Position numbers and translations under genes: made by a program. The notes under the pieces were generated by a model. The model made no database searches and was not told the DNA's origin. It worked only from the letters and a program-made list of their open reading frames with translations. From Nilaparvata lugens (Eukaryota > Arthropoda > Insecta > Hemiptera > Delphacidae), in contig NC_052518.1 in assembly GCF_014356525.2 (NCBI RefSeq), positions 97,537,932 to 97,601,931 of the forward strand: a stretch of DNA of 64,000 nt. Reading direction: 5' to 3'. Within the stretch, counting starts at the first letter, position 1. Each line of letters begins with the position of its first letter. This document shows, piece after piece, positions 32,401-44,556 of the stretch.

Positions 32401-34547
32401 TGTTGCCTGTCTCGTCTATGTCATCTGCACAATTGCAGTGACATCTACCGGCTATTAGCGTAACCTCTCTACACAGCATACACACCTCTCTACATAGCGT
32501 ATCGTCTACACAGCTGTTTCGTCTGCAGTTGTCTGCACAGCTGATTCATTCAGCCATCTTATTTATTTAAGTTGTTCCATTTATTTAGTTAGATTTTAGC
32601 AATGTCATAATTCAAATCTTTGTCACAACATATACTCTATTGTTCCTTTATATTATTATTTTATATTTTGTTGCTAAAGTTACATTATTAGCTTAGTTAT
32701 TTAGGTTGGTAGTGTTGGTTTTTGCAAACCCGTGCATACCGGTACTGCCCACTAATTGCACACTGCTCAGTTTCAAAAAATTGCAACGTGTTACTCATGT
32801 TTTCTCATTCTCATTCCTGCATTCATCAAGATAGCCTCTTTAGGTTATATTTTCATTATACATTTTTTGTTTTGGATCCTCTTGGATTTTGTCATTTCGG
32901 CTTCTAGGCCTTATTCTCATCTCATCAACTAATTCAAATCTCTTTCAAATCTCTTTCAAATTTTGTGAATGCCTCATTCTCAACTTATCAACTAGGTTCT
33001 TCAAAGGGCTATTTCAACTAGTGAAGGTTTCACATCTCATCTTATAAACGTTTTCGAATTCCATTCATACATCAAGAAATGGACAATCTCAAACATCCCA
33101 CTGGTGCCTGGAAAGATTTATTAGAGCTATTTGGCCAGTGAATCACACATCTCAGCCCATTTGACTGACACTGAAATATTTGATATCTGGATTGACCAAG
33201 GCTGTTGTATCGGACACTCAGATGAGTACTTTAGAATCAGTATCTCGATTAAGAATTTCTTATAAGTATTTTGCATCAGCTCTCATTACATTTTGTTTTA
33301 TCAATTTATACATTTTTAAATGCATCATGTTTGCATCTTGATTATAGATTAGGCTACTACTGAAATTTGAAATTACAAGTTATAAATCTGCAGCTTTGTT
33401 GAGTAAGATAGTTTGCATTTTTTAGAGCATTTTGATTGCATGCTAGTAATCAAAATATAAAATATATTTTATGAATCTGCATTTTGAAATAAAAATTGTT
33501 TTGCATCCTTGAAAACGTTTGTTTCTGACAATTTGGGTTATCTTATGTTTATTCTATAAGTGAAATATTTGTATAAGACATTCAATTTTGATCAAGTAGG
33601 ATTCAAGTTAGGTTACATCATTTTGTTTATAATCTGTATTCCAATTGCATAATGATATTCAACAATATTGACCATCCAAGTAGGGTTATAAATTATTGTA
33701 TTTCAATAATTTGTTTCAATATCAAACACTTTAGTATCCAAGTAGATTTAAATTACAATTAGGTTATAATCTGCATTTCAATTATACACTTGAACTTTAT
33801 ACACTAGCATTTGAATTGGATTTAGGTTTTATTTATGGTCACATTTTCAAACTATAAAATTGAAACAAGATTTTGTTATTGAATCATATAATTTGGATGT
33901 TGAACAACTCATGATACACTCTGTTGAAATAAATATTCAGTACATTTACTTTGTATTCAACACAATCAGCATTCATTTCATTTATGAAATATAAATTTAT
34001 AGCAGTATAAATCACATGTCTTGAAGTTAAATTTCTTTGACATTGCTACATAATTTACAGTTCTTGATGGTCAGCTTCACCCTTTTAGTATAAAGGGTAT
34101 CAACAGTTGCTTTGTAATATTCTTTATTTATTAATTGAAAATTCATTCAGCTTTGTATTATTCTTTATTCAGGCCAAATTTCATTGATCTTTATTGTTCA
34201 TATATAACAATTTGTTTTTTCTCAATATATTCAAGTCAATATTATTTGGTCTCTGTTTACATTATTTGACCTTTTAGGTTTCTAAGATTCAATACTGCAG
34301 TATTCTGCTTCCATAAAAATTGTGGGCTTAATGCGCATAAGCCCACAATTTCATTCATGGGTATTGACTCCAAATTCGGATTCACAACCCTGGTCCTCCT
34401 ATTATTATTTAGTATTATCATTTACTATTATCATCACTAACTATTGGTTACCGAGGAACCAAGTGTTATGCACCATTTGGTAATCAGACTATCAATTACC
34501 ATACCTTCTTCATCTGAAGTCCACGCTTATCGTGTTGGTGTATAATA
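32401..34547 (+). repeat. 5' LTR of the Pao/BEL element
   Basis: The right edge is set by the point where the two LTR copies diverge (after 'ggtgtataata'). The left edge is uncertain because the 3' copy starts only at the position matching 32940. It holds a 14-bp hairpin (aaattgtgggctta / taagcccacaattt, 34317-34351) kept in both copies, which may serve 3'-end formation. Confidence 0.65.
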
Positions 34548-34913
34548 TTTGTTTTGGTCCTCCGGGCCAGATTTTTTTCTATTTGCAACCGTGGATAAAA
34601 TTTTAAAAATAAATTGACCAAATAATATTGTTTTTGAATTCTCTGATTTTTCAATATTTCCCACATTAGTGGGCATCATCATTTTTGTGTTCATTTAATT
34701 AATGTATTTTATTTCTCTTGACAGAAATATCAATCCATCCAAGAAGTGCTGTACACTCTGGTAGATGCGCATTCAACCTGTGAATATTCAAGGGCAGCTC
34801 ATATACAGCTTTGGCAATCTCCTATGATGTCACATGCCATTAAAGCCACATCTTGCTGCCTAGTGTAAGAGTGTCAAAAACATCAGCCTTGAAGGTATTT
34901 AGTATCTTTCATT

Positions 34914-36230
34914 ATGTCTCCTAAAGGTCGTTCACCCAACCCGCTTTTGATAAGGCAGGGTATTGTCAGAGAGCTGACTTGGCTTCAAGAAAATTATATT
35001 GATTTTGTTGTAGTTGATGAAAACACTTATCAGCAATTATCAGTAGTAAAAAGTAAACTTTCAAAAATTGAAGAGAGATATGATGAAGTTAGTATTCAAT
35101 TGACTTCAGAAGACATAAGTGACGATGAGCACTTTGCTATCATCAACAAAATAATTAATTTTATGGCTAGAATTAATCAAACTATGAAATCTCATGATTT
35201 ACAACAGCAACCAGCTAAGATGTGTGATTCAGTAAATGTACCCACCCCTCAATCACCTGCTATGTTGAATCAACAATTGCCTGCTCAAACCACACAACCT
35301 GCTGAGCCCACACAATTGGACAGCAGTCCCACTCACACTGTGCAAGCAGCACAACAACTCATGCCCATGTATCAGGGTTTTCAGCTTCCTCAGGTACCAT
35401 TACCTGTTTTTTCAGGTGCCTTTGACACTTGGTTAGAGTTCAAGGCAACCTTCTCAAACATAATCATAGACAACAAAAATTTGTCACCAGCTACTAAATT
35501 CTACTACTTGAAGCAAAGCCTTAAAGGTGAGGCCCTTGCTCGTGTTCAAAACTTTCCACCAGGTAATGAAAATTTTTCACTAGCTTGGAATTTACTCACA
35601 GAACGATATGATAATACAAAACTCAATTGAGTATGATAATGCAAATACCCACATTGTAGGAATGAATCTCCTCCAACATTGAAGAAAAACTGTTCTCAAT
35701 CATTAAGAGCATTCATAGACAGTATGAAATCTCATATAAATGCATTAGAATCTTTGAAGTTGAATGTTGAAATTAAAGATCTGCTTTATATGCATAAAAT
35801 CACCTCACAGCTTGATTCAAACTTACTCCGTGAATGAGAAAAGAAATCATCAGTAGATACTATTCCTACTATAGATAGTTTATGGAGTTTCTTAGAAACT
35901 CAATGCAAGGTACTAGATGCAGTATCTTCAAACAATTCAGCAAATGTTCAAAATTCACAAAAAACAAATAGCAACCCCAGTACTCCTTGGAATGCTCCAA
36001 ACAAACAACAAGTTAGTCGTCCATTATCAAATGATAATAATACTAATAATAGTTTTCAGACTTTATGTGCTTGCCTATTCTGCAAGGATCATTCACATAA
36101 TGCTTTTACTTGCCAGCTATTTGCTAAAATTCCAGTTGCACAAAAGGTAGATGCCATAAAGGCAAAGGGCCTTTGTGTTAACTGCTTCAGGCCCTACTCT
36201 GCTGGACACATTTGCACAGGTGCTTGTAAG
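34914..36230 (+). pseudogene. BEL/Pao gag, N-terminal part with stops
   Basis: ATG at 34914 opens MSPKGRSPNPLLIRQGIVRE with a coiled-coil-like region, and then the gag core 'VPLPVFSGAFDTWLEFKATF' and 'KFYYLKQSLKGEALARVQ' (residues 160-215). Both are hallmarks of Pao/BEL gag. The frame stops at 35628. It is recognisable again from about 35670 with a stop at 35835-35837. It then reaches zinc-knuckle-like cysteines (CLFCKDHSHNAFTC, LCVNCFRPYSAGHICTGACK), where the hAT-like insertion cuts it. Gag forms the particle and binds RNA. Confidence 0.8.
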
Positions 36231-37290
36231 CAGTGACAGCTCGTCCTATGTGTTCAATGGTTCATTGAACCCCCAGAATTGAATCAACTTCCTATACAAT
36301 GATGAATTTGCAACTCAAATAATTATATTTCTATTTTATTCTCATTAAATTACATCCCAACATTTTTCATCTACGTAAACTTAACATTGATGTTTTGCTG
36401 CCGGTGCCTGAGATCCCAGAGTGACTTGCTTGAAACAGCACCGAATGGGACGACGAGACGGGTGGAGGTGGAAAGCAGTGTTCATTCCCCGATGTGAACC
36501 CAAAAACAGGGCTGGGTGAGGTAGTGGGACAGAGGAGGGGAATCGGTTTGCTAGCACGGATTTGGTTCACAATCCTGTCTGAACCAATTTTGCATGAGTT
36601 CAACTGAGAGTAGCCGAACCTAGCCGAGGCAAGTGAAGCATTCGGTAAACCTCTGAATGAATCGTGAGTATTCGTGATATGGATACAGTGCCATCTTGAA
36701 CTTGCTTATAACCAATAAATTTAAATTTGGTGGTAGTAAACAGTAAAAAAGCAATAAACAAGAAGTAGCCTAAGCGTGACAGTTTTGAGGTTATATGGTA
36801 TGGTTACGGGTATACACTGTTTACAGTTGTGATAGATCTCACTGCATTTTTCGTTATATAAATTTGTTTTGTGTGTAGAAGAATATAGTAATTTCTAGTG
36901 TGTTTCGTGTATTTGTGAGTATTTCTAGTGTGTCAATTTTCTTTTAGTGAGAGTGTGAATATAATTTATTGTGTTACCGTAACAGCATTTTGATGAAGAA
37001 ATATATGAATAAGGTTCAGTATTTGTTAAATACAAACAATATTGATATTGAGGGTAGGTGTAAAATAAAACATAATGGTGACCAACTCCCGAAGTAAAAA
37101 TCAAACAAGAAAAATATGAACAGGACAAAAAAAATTATATTTGTAGAAAATATGCTCAATCTTTGGGTGTGATTCCTTAAAATTATTATTGATCACCTTT
37201 ACACTTGATTATGCTCAATACTCTATATCCTCTTGACCTTTCTCTCCAATAGATCATGAGGTTGAACCCCCAAGCTAGAAGATCACATTG
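36231..37290. mobile_element. hAT-like non-autonomous insertion, 1,060 bp, 8-bp target duplication
   Basis: The 8-bp sequence cttgtaag stands at 36223-36230 and again at 37291-37298. Removing the insert rejoins the gag cysteine motif in frame (TGACK before, QCGKRHHSLLH after). The ends are cagtgacagct on the left and, reverse complemented, caatgtgatct on the right: short, weak inverted ends that start CA.TG as hAT ends do. No transposase is visible. 8-bp duplications are the rule for hAT elements. Confidence 0.8.
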
Positions 37291-38796
37291 CTTGTAAGCA
37301 ATGTGGCAAACGTCATCATTCATTACTCCATGATTCATACAATTAGCCAAGTAAGTTTCCTGGTAAAAATACAGTTATTTCAAACAGCATTCAATCTTCT
37401 TCTCAACAAAAAGAGGTTTCAGGCACAAACACAGCATCCACAATTGAAAAACAATCTTTTGCCATAGGAAACTCTTCCTTGCAAACTATAAATTCAGCAC
37501 CAACATACAAACAAATAGATTCAGACAACACGCACTCTTCACACAATCCACCTTCAGTGGTCACTCATACAAACACTACCTTATCCACATATCATCAACA
37601 TAAATCAGAAATAGCTTTGATGCCTACAGCAGAAGTTTTAGTTGTAGATTCAAGGGGTGAATTACTCAAATGCCAATGTCTTCTTGATTCAGGATCAAAT
37701 TGCTGTCTTGTGACCAAAGGATTAGCCTCTAAATTAGCATTGCCTCCACTCCACATAGATAGTGTAATTAGCAGCATTGGTAACAATCAATCAACTTCTA
37801 CTATTGCACATTCAATGGAAGTGAAATCATTTGACCAAGCCTGGTCTACACTACAACGATGCATTGTTGTTGACAATATTTCAAGTAATGTTCCACATGT
37901 CAATGTTGATATTTCAAATTGTAATATTCCTTCAAATATCAGACTTGCAGATCCAAATTTCCACAAATCTAAGAATATTGATTTACTTTTAGGAGTTTCA
38001 GTATTTGCTGCTGTCATGAATCCTGAAAGAATTGCAACTTCAACCAGCTCACTTATTATCCAGAACAGTAAACTTGGTTGGGTAATATTTGGAGCAATTG
38101 AGTCACCATCAGCTGTTGACACTAACAAGGGTCAGCAGGCAGTTATTTCAAATTTGTTTCCAATTTGGATGTCTCTGTACAGCTTGAAAAATTTTGGAAG
38201 TTGGAAGAAGTCACTTCACACGTTACAGCCTCTCCAGATGTTCTTAAGGTAGAAGAGCACTATCTAGAACTCACCACTAGATTGGATAGTGGTAGATTTG
38301 TTGTATCATTACCACGAAAGGATAACATACTTGCTTTAGGACAATCAGAATTTCAAGCAACCAAACGCTTCCATTCACTTGAGAAAAGGTCCAAGCAGCC
38401 TGATTTGAAGACTCAATATATAGATTTCATGCGTGAGTATCAAGACTTGGGTCATATGTCTTTAGTTCCCCCAGCTACCAATGATGAAAAAACATTTTTT
38501 ATTCCGCATCATCCGGTATTTAAACCGGACTCTACAACAACTAAGATGGGAGTTGTTTTTGATGCCAGTGCCAAGTCATCATCTGGTTTATCTCTCAATG
38601 ACACACTGTATAAGGGTCATACAGTGCAATCAGAACTATTTGACGTTGTACTGCGTTTTCGTATGCATAAGATTGCAATTAAGGCAGATGTTTCAAAAAT
38701 GTATCGGCAGGTTGTTTTGAATACTAATGACAGAAATTTGCACAGAATTCTCTGGCGTGAGGATCCATCTCAACCACTTCAGCTATTCGAATCAGC
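37291..38796 (+). pseudogene. BEL/Pao gag end, protease and partial reverse transcriptase
   Basis: It starts with the resumed cysteine motif (CGKRHHSLLH). From 37479 it encodes the aspartic protease with CLLDSGSNCCLV and the DUF1758-type region ending 'NSKLGWVIFGAI'. A frame change near 38165 leads to 'VQLEKFWKLEEV', the linker before RT, and to RT itself: 'HPVFKPDSTTTKMGVVFDAS', 'SLNDTLYKG' and 'IAIKADVSKMYRQV', which has the first catalytic Asp. The frame ends in 'LQLFE' at about 38795, where LTR sequence begins, so the YxDD box, RNase H and integrase are missing. Confidence 0.82.
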
Positions 38797-40400
38797 TCTT
38801 TCAAATCTCTTTCAAATTTTGTGAATGCCTCATTCTCAACTTATCAACTAGGTTCTTCAAAGGGCTATTTCAACTAGTGAAGGTTTCACATCTCATCTTA
38901 TAAACGTTTTCGAATTCCATTCATACATCAAGAAATGGACAATCTCAAACATCCCACTGGTGCCTGGAAAGATTTATTAGAGCTATTTGGCCAGTGAATC
39001 ACACATCTCAGCCCATTTGACTGACACTGAAATATTTGATATCTGGATTGACCAAGGCTGTTGTATCGGACACTCAGATGAGTACTTTAGAATAAGTATC
39101 TTGATTAAGAATTTCTTATAAGTATTTTGCATCAGCTCTCATTACATTTTGTTTTATCAATTTATACATTTTTAAATGCATCATGTTTGCATCTTGATTA
39201 TAGATTAGGCTACTACTGAAATTTGAAATTACAAGTTATAAATCTGCAGCTTTGTTGAGTAAGATAGTTTGCATTTTTTAGAGCATTTTGATTGCATGCT
39301 AGTAATCAAAATATAAAATATATTTTATGAATCTGCATTTTGAAATAAAAATTGTTTTGCATCTTTGAAAACGTTTGTTTCTGACAATTTAGGTTATCTT
39401 ATGTTTATTCTATAAGTGAAATATTTGTATAAGACATTCAATTTTGATCAAGTAGGATTCAAGTTAGGTTACATTATTTTGTTTATAATCTGTATTCCAA
39501 TTGCATAATGATATTCAACAATATTGACCATCCAAGTAGGGTTATAAATTATTGTATTTCAATAATTTGTTTCAATATCAAACACTTTAGTATCCAAGTA
39601 GATTTAAATTACAATTAGGTTATAATCTGCATTTCAATTATACACTTGAACTTTATACACTAGCATTTGAATTGGATTTAGGTTTTATTTATGGTCACAT
39701 TTTCAAACTATAAAATTGAAACAAGATTTTGTTATTGAATCATATAATTTGGATGTTGAACAACTCATGATACACTCTGTTGAAATAAATATTCAGTACA
39801 TTTACTTTGTATTCAACACAATCAGCATTCATTTCATTTATGAAATATAAATTATAGCAGTATAAATCACATGTCTTGAAGTTAAATTTCTTTGACATTG
39901 CTACATAATTTACAGTTCTTGATGGTCAGCTTCACCCTTTTAGTATAAAGGGTATCAACAGTTGCTTTGTAATATTCTTTATTTATTAATTGAAAATTCA
40001 TTCAGCTTTATATTATTCATTATTCAGTCCAAATTTCATTGATCTTTATTGTTCATATATAACAATTTGTTTTTTCTCAATATATTCAAGTCAATATTAT
40101 TTGGTCTCTGTTTACATTATTTGACCTTTTGGTTTCTAAGATTCAATACTGCAGTATTCTGCTTCCATATAAATTGTGGGCTTAATGCGCATAAGCCCAC
40201 AATTTCATTCATGGGTTTTGACTCCAAATTCGGATTCACAACCCTGGTCCTCCTATTATTATTTAGTATTATCATTAACTATTATCATTACTAACTATTG
40301 GTTACCGAGGAACCAAGTGTTATGCACCATTTGGTAATCAGACTATCAATTACCATACCTTCTTCATCTGAAGTCCACGCTTATCTGTTGGTGTATAATA
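38796..40400 (+). repeat. 3' LTR copy of the Pao/BEL element (5'-truncated)
   Basis: Co-linear with 32940-34547 with few changes. The junction to pol falls in 'ctctttcaaatctctttcaa', a direct repeat that could have aided the deletion. The hairpin of the 5' LTR recurs at about 40169-40204. Confidence 0.85.
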
Positions 40401-42265
40401 ACTATGATTCGAATTTCGATTATGTATGTGTAGAAAAACCTCGTTGTAATGTTAACAATATAGAATATTACTTGGATTATGGAGTGTATCCGATTAATGC
40501 TTTCATGCTATTAGGAACGCATCTGATTACAAAAGAGTTGATGTTTATCAAAAAATATCTAGTTAGAAATCTGTTATTATAGGGTAGCACCACTCAAATA
40601 ATGTAGAAAGATGAATTAACCGCCATGAGATTCTTTGTGGAATCACACAGCAAATAGCCATTTCGTTTTCGAGATTCCATTTGGAAGCACACAATTAAGA
40701 GCCTTTCAGGCCATGAATTTCCAGTTGGATACTCAAGTTTGAGTTATCATGGACATATTTTCAACTCAAAATACAATTTATGCTTTCATGCCCCAAACAA
40801 GGATATATTCGATGAAGAAAAAAAATGTATTGTACTGCAACTGGTGTATAATGTGAAAAGTGAAAAGTGAATCGAATCTCATATCGGCTAATTCTGGCAA
40901 ATAGTTGAGCCTGTTTGTTCTCTAGCAATCATATTGATGAACAAATCTTGTACTTATGAACAAATGATGAAATAAATAAATTAGGGAATTAGGGAAAGTG
41001 AATCTTATAATATGCATCTTCATTTTGGTTCAAAGGTAAATTTACTTCCTTTTTTCTTCTGTAGATTAATCATTATAAAGTACAAGAAGCGCCATCCCTA
41101 CAACTACCTCCAATCAGGCATCTATATGTGGTATTCGAACTGTAAGGCAGGTTAGGTAGGGTAGGTATAATTATCAGAACATCAGTCTTCAGGTCTTCCA
41201 CTTAGTAAGCTACTTCAGTTCATTCTCACAACTCAAATCAACAGCAAAAGCTACGTAATGAATTTTGACTTTAGCCTTTATTATTCTGTTCTCTATTGTT
41301 AAATAACTTCAATTTGATTAGTATAAATTTTCTAAACCTATTACCTCTGATTTAATATTTGCATTAGAGTGTGAATTTTGTTGATCACCACCAATTATCA
41401 GCAGTTATCAACGGTAACTGGTAGCCATAATGACATTTCGTTAGTGTCACTTCTCTCTGCTCATCTCTAATCTGCTTATACACAAGTACGATCATTTGCA
41501 ATGCTGCTCAACGTCCCAGTTCCATAAAATCCATTTCTCAGGAAATGTCAAGTCTACAATAGCACTACGCCCTTAATGCCAGTTTTTGTGGCCTATGGCC
41601 CTTGATGAGGAGTGTCTGTCGAGTGTTCCAAAACACCTGTGAAATAGCCGGGGTGGACCACAAATAACAAACCGAGAAATCTCAACGGAAGAGCCTAGGG
41701 AGATTACCTAGGTTATTATCATCAATCGAAGAATTAATTTGTTAATAATTTTATTTGGTTAAAGTTCACTTCAACTTTAAACAACTAATATGTTGTTTAA
41801 ACAATTTTAAACAACTTTTAAATAGTTGTTTTGTTGTTTAGAAACAACAAGCATTCTTGAATCATTTTTGAAAATTTATCTTTCCATAAGCAACATAATA
41901 TGCTCTTTCGTATCTTGTCAAAAGCTATGTGTTGCATCCGAAAAGATACACAAGGAGCTTCTTGGAGTTACGTCCTTTATGTACAACACAGCCTATCAGC
42001 TGACATTCGTTCAACATACTCTTTCCCTGGCTGGTGATACATTGCAACTCTCTCATTCATGAAGAGTCTCTGTGTGTAGGGAGCTTCCTCCATCTAGGGA
42101 TCTAGGGTCTCTGAATCTCTGAAACCTGATGTTTTTGCAAAGATGTAAATATTAGCTGGCGAACCACAGCTTGCCTAAATACAAAGTCACTTTATGCGCT
42201 GATTATTTGTAGTGTAGTAGGCTAACATGTTCTTGTATCAAATGTTGGATTATTGTTTTTCAGTG
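40401..42265. other. Intergenic sequence with two dispersed repeat copies
   Basis: A short frame to 40579 ('NNIEYYLDYGVYPINAFMLL') directly after the LTR is not recognised. 40738-40805 and 40990-41100 repeat parts of 22830-22895 and 29877-29990. The rest is plain. Confidence 0.5.
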
Positions 42266-42270
42266 TGTTG

Positions 42271-42658
42271 ATGAAATGTTGGAAGCTGGCAGAGGATGGA
42301 ATGTTGCAAGCTGGCAGAGGATGGAATGTTGCAAACTGGCAGAGGATGGAATGTTGCAAGCTGGCAGAGGATGGAATGTTGCAAGCTGGCAGAGGATGGA
42401 ATGTTGCAAGCTGGCAGAGGATGGAATGTTGCAAGCTGGCAAAGGATGGAATGTTGCAAGCTGGCAGAGGATGGAATGTTGCAAGCTGGCAGAGGATGGA
42501 ATGTTGCAAGCTGGCAGAGGATGGAATGTTGCAAGCTGGCAGAGGATGGAATGTTGCAAGCTGGCAGAGGATGGAATGTTGCAAGCTGGCAGAGGATCGA
42601 ATGTTGCAAGTTGGCAGAGGATCGAATGTTGCAAGCTGGCAGAGGATGGAATGTTGCT
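42271..42658. repeat. 25-bp minisatellite, about 15 copies
   Basis: The unit agaggatggaatgttgcaag + ctggc is repeated head to tail with very few changes (cagagg/caaagg, gatgga/gatcga, caagc/caaac). Because 25 is not a multiple of three, each frame cycles through all phases and long open frames appear on both strands. They are artefacts unless shown to be translated. Confidence 0.97.
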
Positions 42659-42982
42659 AGCCTACTTTGAGGGTCAACTTCTCCCACCCATCACCAATGG
42701 ACATTGGACTCACTCACACAGCTCGAGGTTAGTTTGAAATATTCGCTATTTATATGGGTTTTAATATTTGTTTGATCTTGCACATTAACTTTATCAACAA
42801 ATGGATGCTTGCAATTTATTATTGAGTTTAATTCTAAACTAGCATGCAAGTATTTGGTATTCTAGATTGCTAACTTGTATAGAAGTATGGTTTGCTTGAA
42901 TAGTTTTGACTACTTTCCAAAAGGTCGTGCGCCTTATTTCTTGTTAATAACTTTCTTTTTCTTGTTAACTTTTCACCATCGA

Positions 42983-43367
42983 GTGCCAGTTGCACAAAAT
43001 CCGGTTAAATTTTAACCATGATTAATTACATGGGACTTTTTGTGTAATTGAGAAGTTGATATTGTGGTAATTATTCATATTGAATGAGAAAGACTAAAAA
43101 AATGTCAAAAACCACAGACTTATTGATATTAAGAAAGACCAAATTCAGTAATTACACCATTGTCAATCTCTGATAATGGTGTAATAACCGAAACCAGTCT
43201 TTCTAAGTATCAATAAATCTGTGGTTTTTGACAATTTCTTAGTCTCTTTCATTCAATAATTCCATGGGAGCCAAACAGAGAAGTCATCTTATCAAAAAGG
43301 CCTTCTCTGATTGGTTGTCGTGAAATTAATCACAGTTATAATTTTGCCGGCTTTTGTGCAAGTGGGC
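42983..43367. mobile_element. MITE, same family as 12204-12342, split by a foldback
   Basis: Left end gtgccagttgcacaaaatcc; right end reverse complemented ggcccacttgcacaaaagcc. 'gccttctctgattggttg' is shared with the 12204 copy. Its middle is interrupted by a 227-bp insertion with a 7-bp duplication. Confidence 0.8.
43036..43262. mobile_element. Foldback element nested in the MITE, catggga duplication
   Basis: catggga stands at 43029-43035 and 43263-43269. Within, 43079-43257 is one large imperfect palindrome (arms of about 88 bp) in which 'gtcaaaaaccacaga' pairs with 'tctgtggtttttgac' and 'aattacaccatt' with 'aatggtgtaat'. Non-coding. A hairpin of this size could be processed into small RNA if transcribed. 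Confidence 0.75.
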
Positions 43368-43369
43368 CA

Positions 43370-44550
43370 AAGTCTTGTCTCGGCTTGTCTTGTTCCATTT
43401 TGATGCCTCGATTACAAACTTGACTGCTTTGCCTTTCAATCTTCTTCTGCTTGATTTTGTCTTCAGTCCTATTCATCAAAAATTGTGTTGTCATTTGTGG
43501 CGTTTCTAGTCACTTTTTGTCAGTGCATTTTCTCTCCGGCTGTGACTGTTGATGACTGCTTGCTTGTCTTTGTTTGTCTTTAGGAGCCCCATCATTTCAC
43601 AATTTATTTTCTTATCATTTTTCACAAATCTTATTGACTTTATGCATGGGAGAAAGCACCGCTATTTGGCAGAAGAAGCACGAGCATGGTTTGTTGATTG
43701 GCAACAAGTTGACGATTCAACAATGATCGTAATGTCGCCCCTTTCATGTGTTACAGGAACGCGAGTTGGCAGTCACATTAACTCTGGCATTCAAATACAT
43801 TCTTTTCATGTTATCATCAAATTATTCGTCATTTTATGATGATGTATACATACATCTTTTGATTTTATGTTCCATCCATCAGTAATGAAATCTCATTTCC
43901 TGTTTTTAAAATCATGTAGTTTTCGTTTTTATTTTATGTTTTATTCATAAGTAATAAACTAACATTTTCTGTTTAATATTATGTAGTCTCCATTTTCATT
44001 TTATCCACTTGTTCTTGAAGGTATATTCCATGTGGGGGTCTTCAGAGTGTTCATCTGTAGCCTTATTATTAATTGTAACCTTGAGTCGCCCTCCCAATAC
44101 CACATATTATGTTGATGAAAATTAGAAGTAGTGTCCCATTTAAGGATTAAACTTGAGCCTTCTTAGGACTACCAATGGCTACGATTTCATATCTGGAGAA
44201 CACTTTTTGAGTACAAACAGATCAGAAAACAATTCATATAATCAGGTTAGATAATATCATATAACTATGGTAGTATCAAGAAAAACGTGCTCCCCAGATA
44301 TAGCACTGTAGTCTTTCTTGTTTTTATAAATAATATAGCATAATAAATGCATATTATGAAGTGGGGGCTTGCGCAGCTAATGCCTCAACTGGAAACATCA
44401 AGCACTTCCCGGCCTCATGATGCAATATACTATTCTTATCCCAAATTGTTGTGTGTTACCAAATTTTTATCCTAAACTATTCAAGACAAAGTTGGAGTAA
44501 TGGCTTAATTGTCTAGTAACTTCATAGTTGTCAGCCGCAGTCATCGGTGA
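43370..44550. other. Intergenic sequence, one unrecognised frame
   Basis: A 96-residue frame at 43549-43839 has no recognisable domain and a coding character I cannot judge. I do not call it. The rest is AT-rich. Confidence 0.4.
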
Positions 44551-44556
44551 CTGCTA

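Larger units (their letters stand above)
32401..40400 (+). mobile_element. Pao/BEL LTR retrotransposon, internally deleted
   Basis: Order: 5' LTR, primer-binding-like region, gag (34914-36230), hAT-like insertion (36231-37290), gag end, protease and the first part of reverse transcriptase (37299-38796), 3' LTR copy (38796-40400). Positions 32940-34547 and 38796-40400 are near-identical; by eye about 15-20 differences in 1.6 kb. The pol frame ends abruptly inside RT, where LTR sequence begins, so the rest of RT, RNase H, integrase and the LTR start were deleted. A 'ttggtcctccgggccag' stretch after the 5' LTR fits a BEL primer-binding region. The element cannot move by itself. Confidence 0.85.

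Noticed and set aside
35917..36150. 77-residue frame
   Set aside because: Shadow of the BEL gag zinc-knuckle frame.
40298..40582. 94-residue frame as a gene
   Set aside because: Its first third is LTR sequence; the rest is not recognisable.
42271..42658. Possible CRISPR-like array
   Set aside because: Units are contiguous with no unique spacers, and the genome is eukaryotic.
42222..42737. Several long overlapping open frames on both strands
   Set aside because: All arise from the 25-bp minisatellite cycling through frames; no start context or outside homology.
43549..43839. 96-residue frame as a novel gene
   Set aside because: No domain, no splice frame, no duplicate to show constraint.
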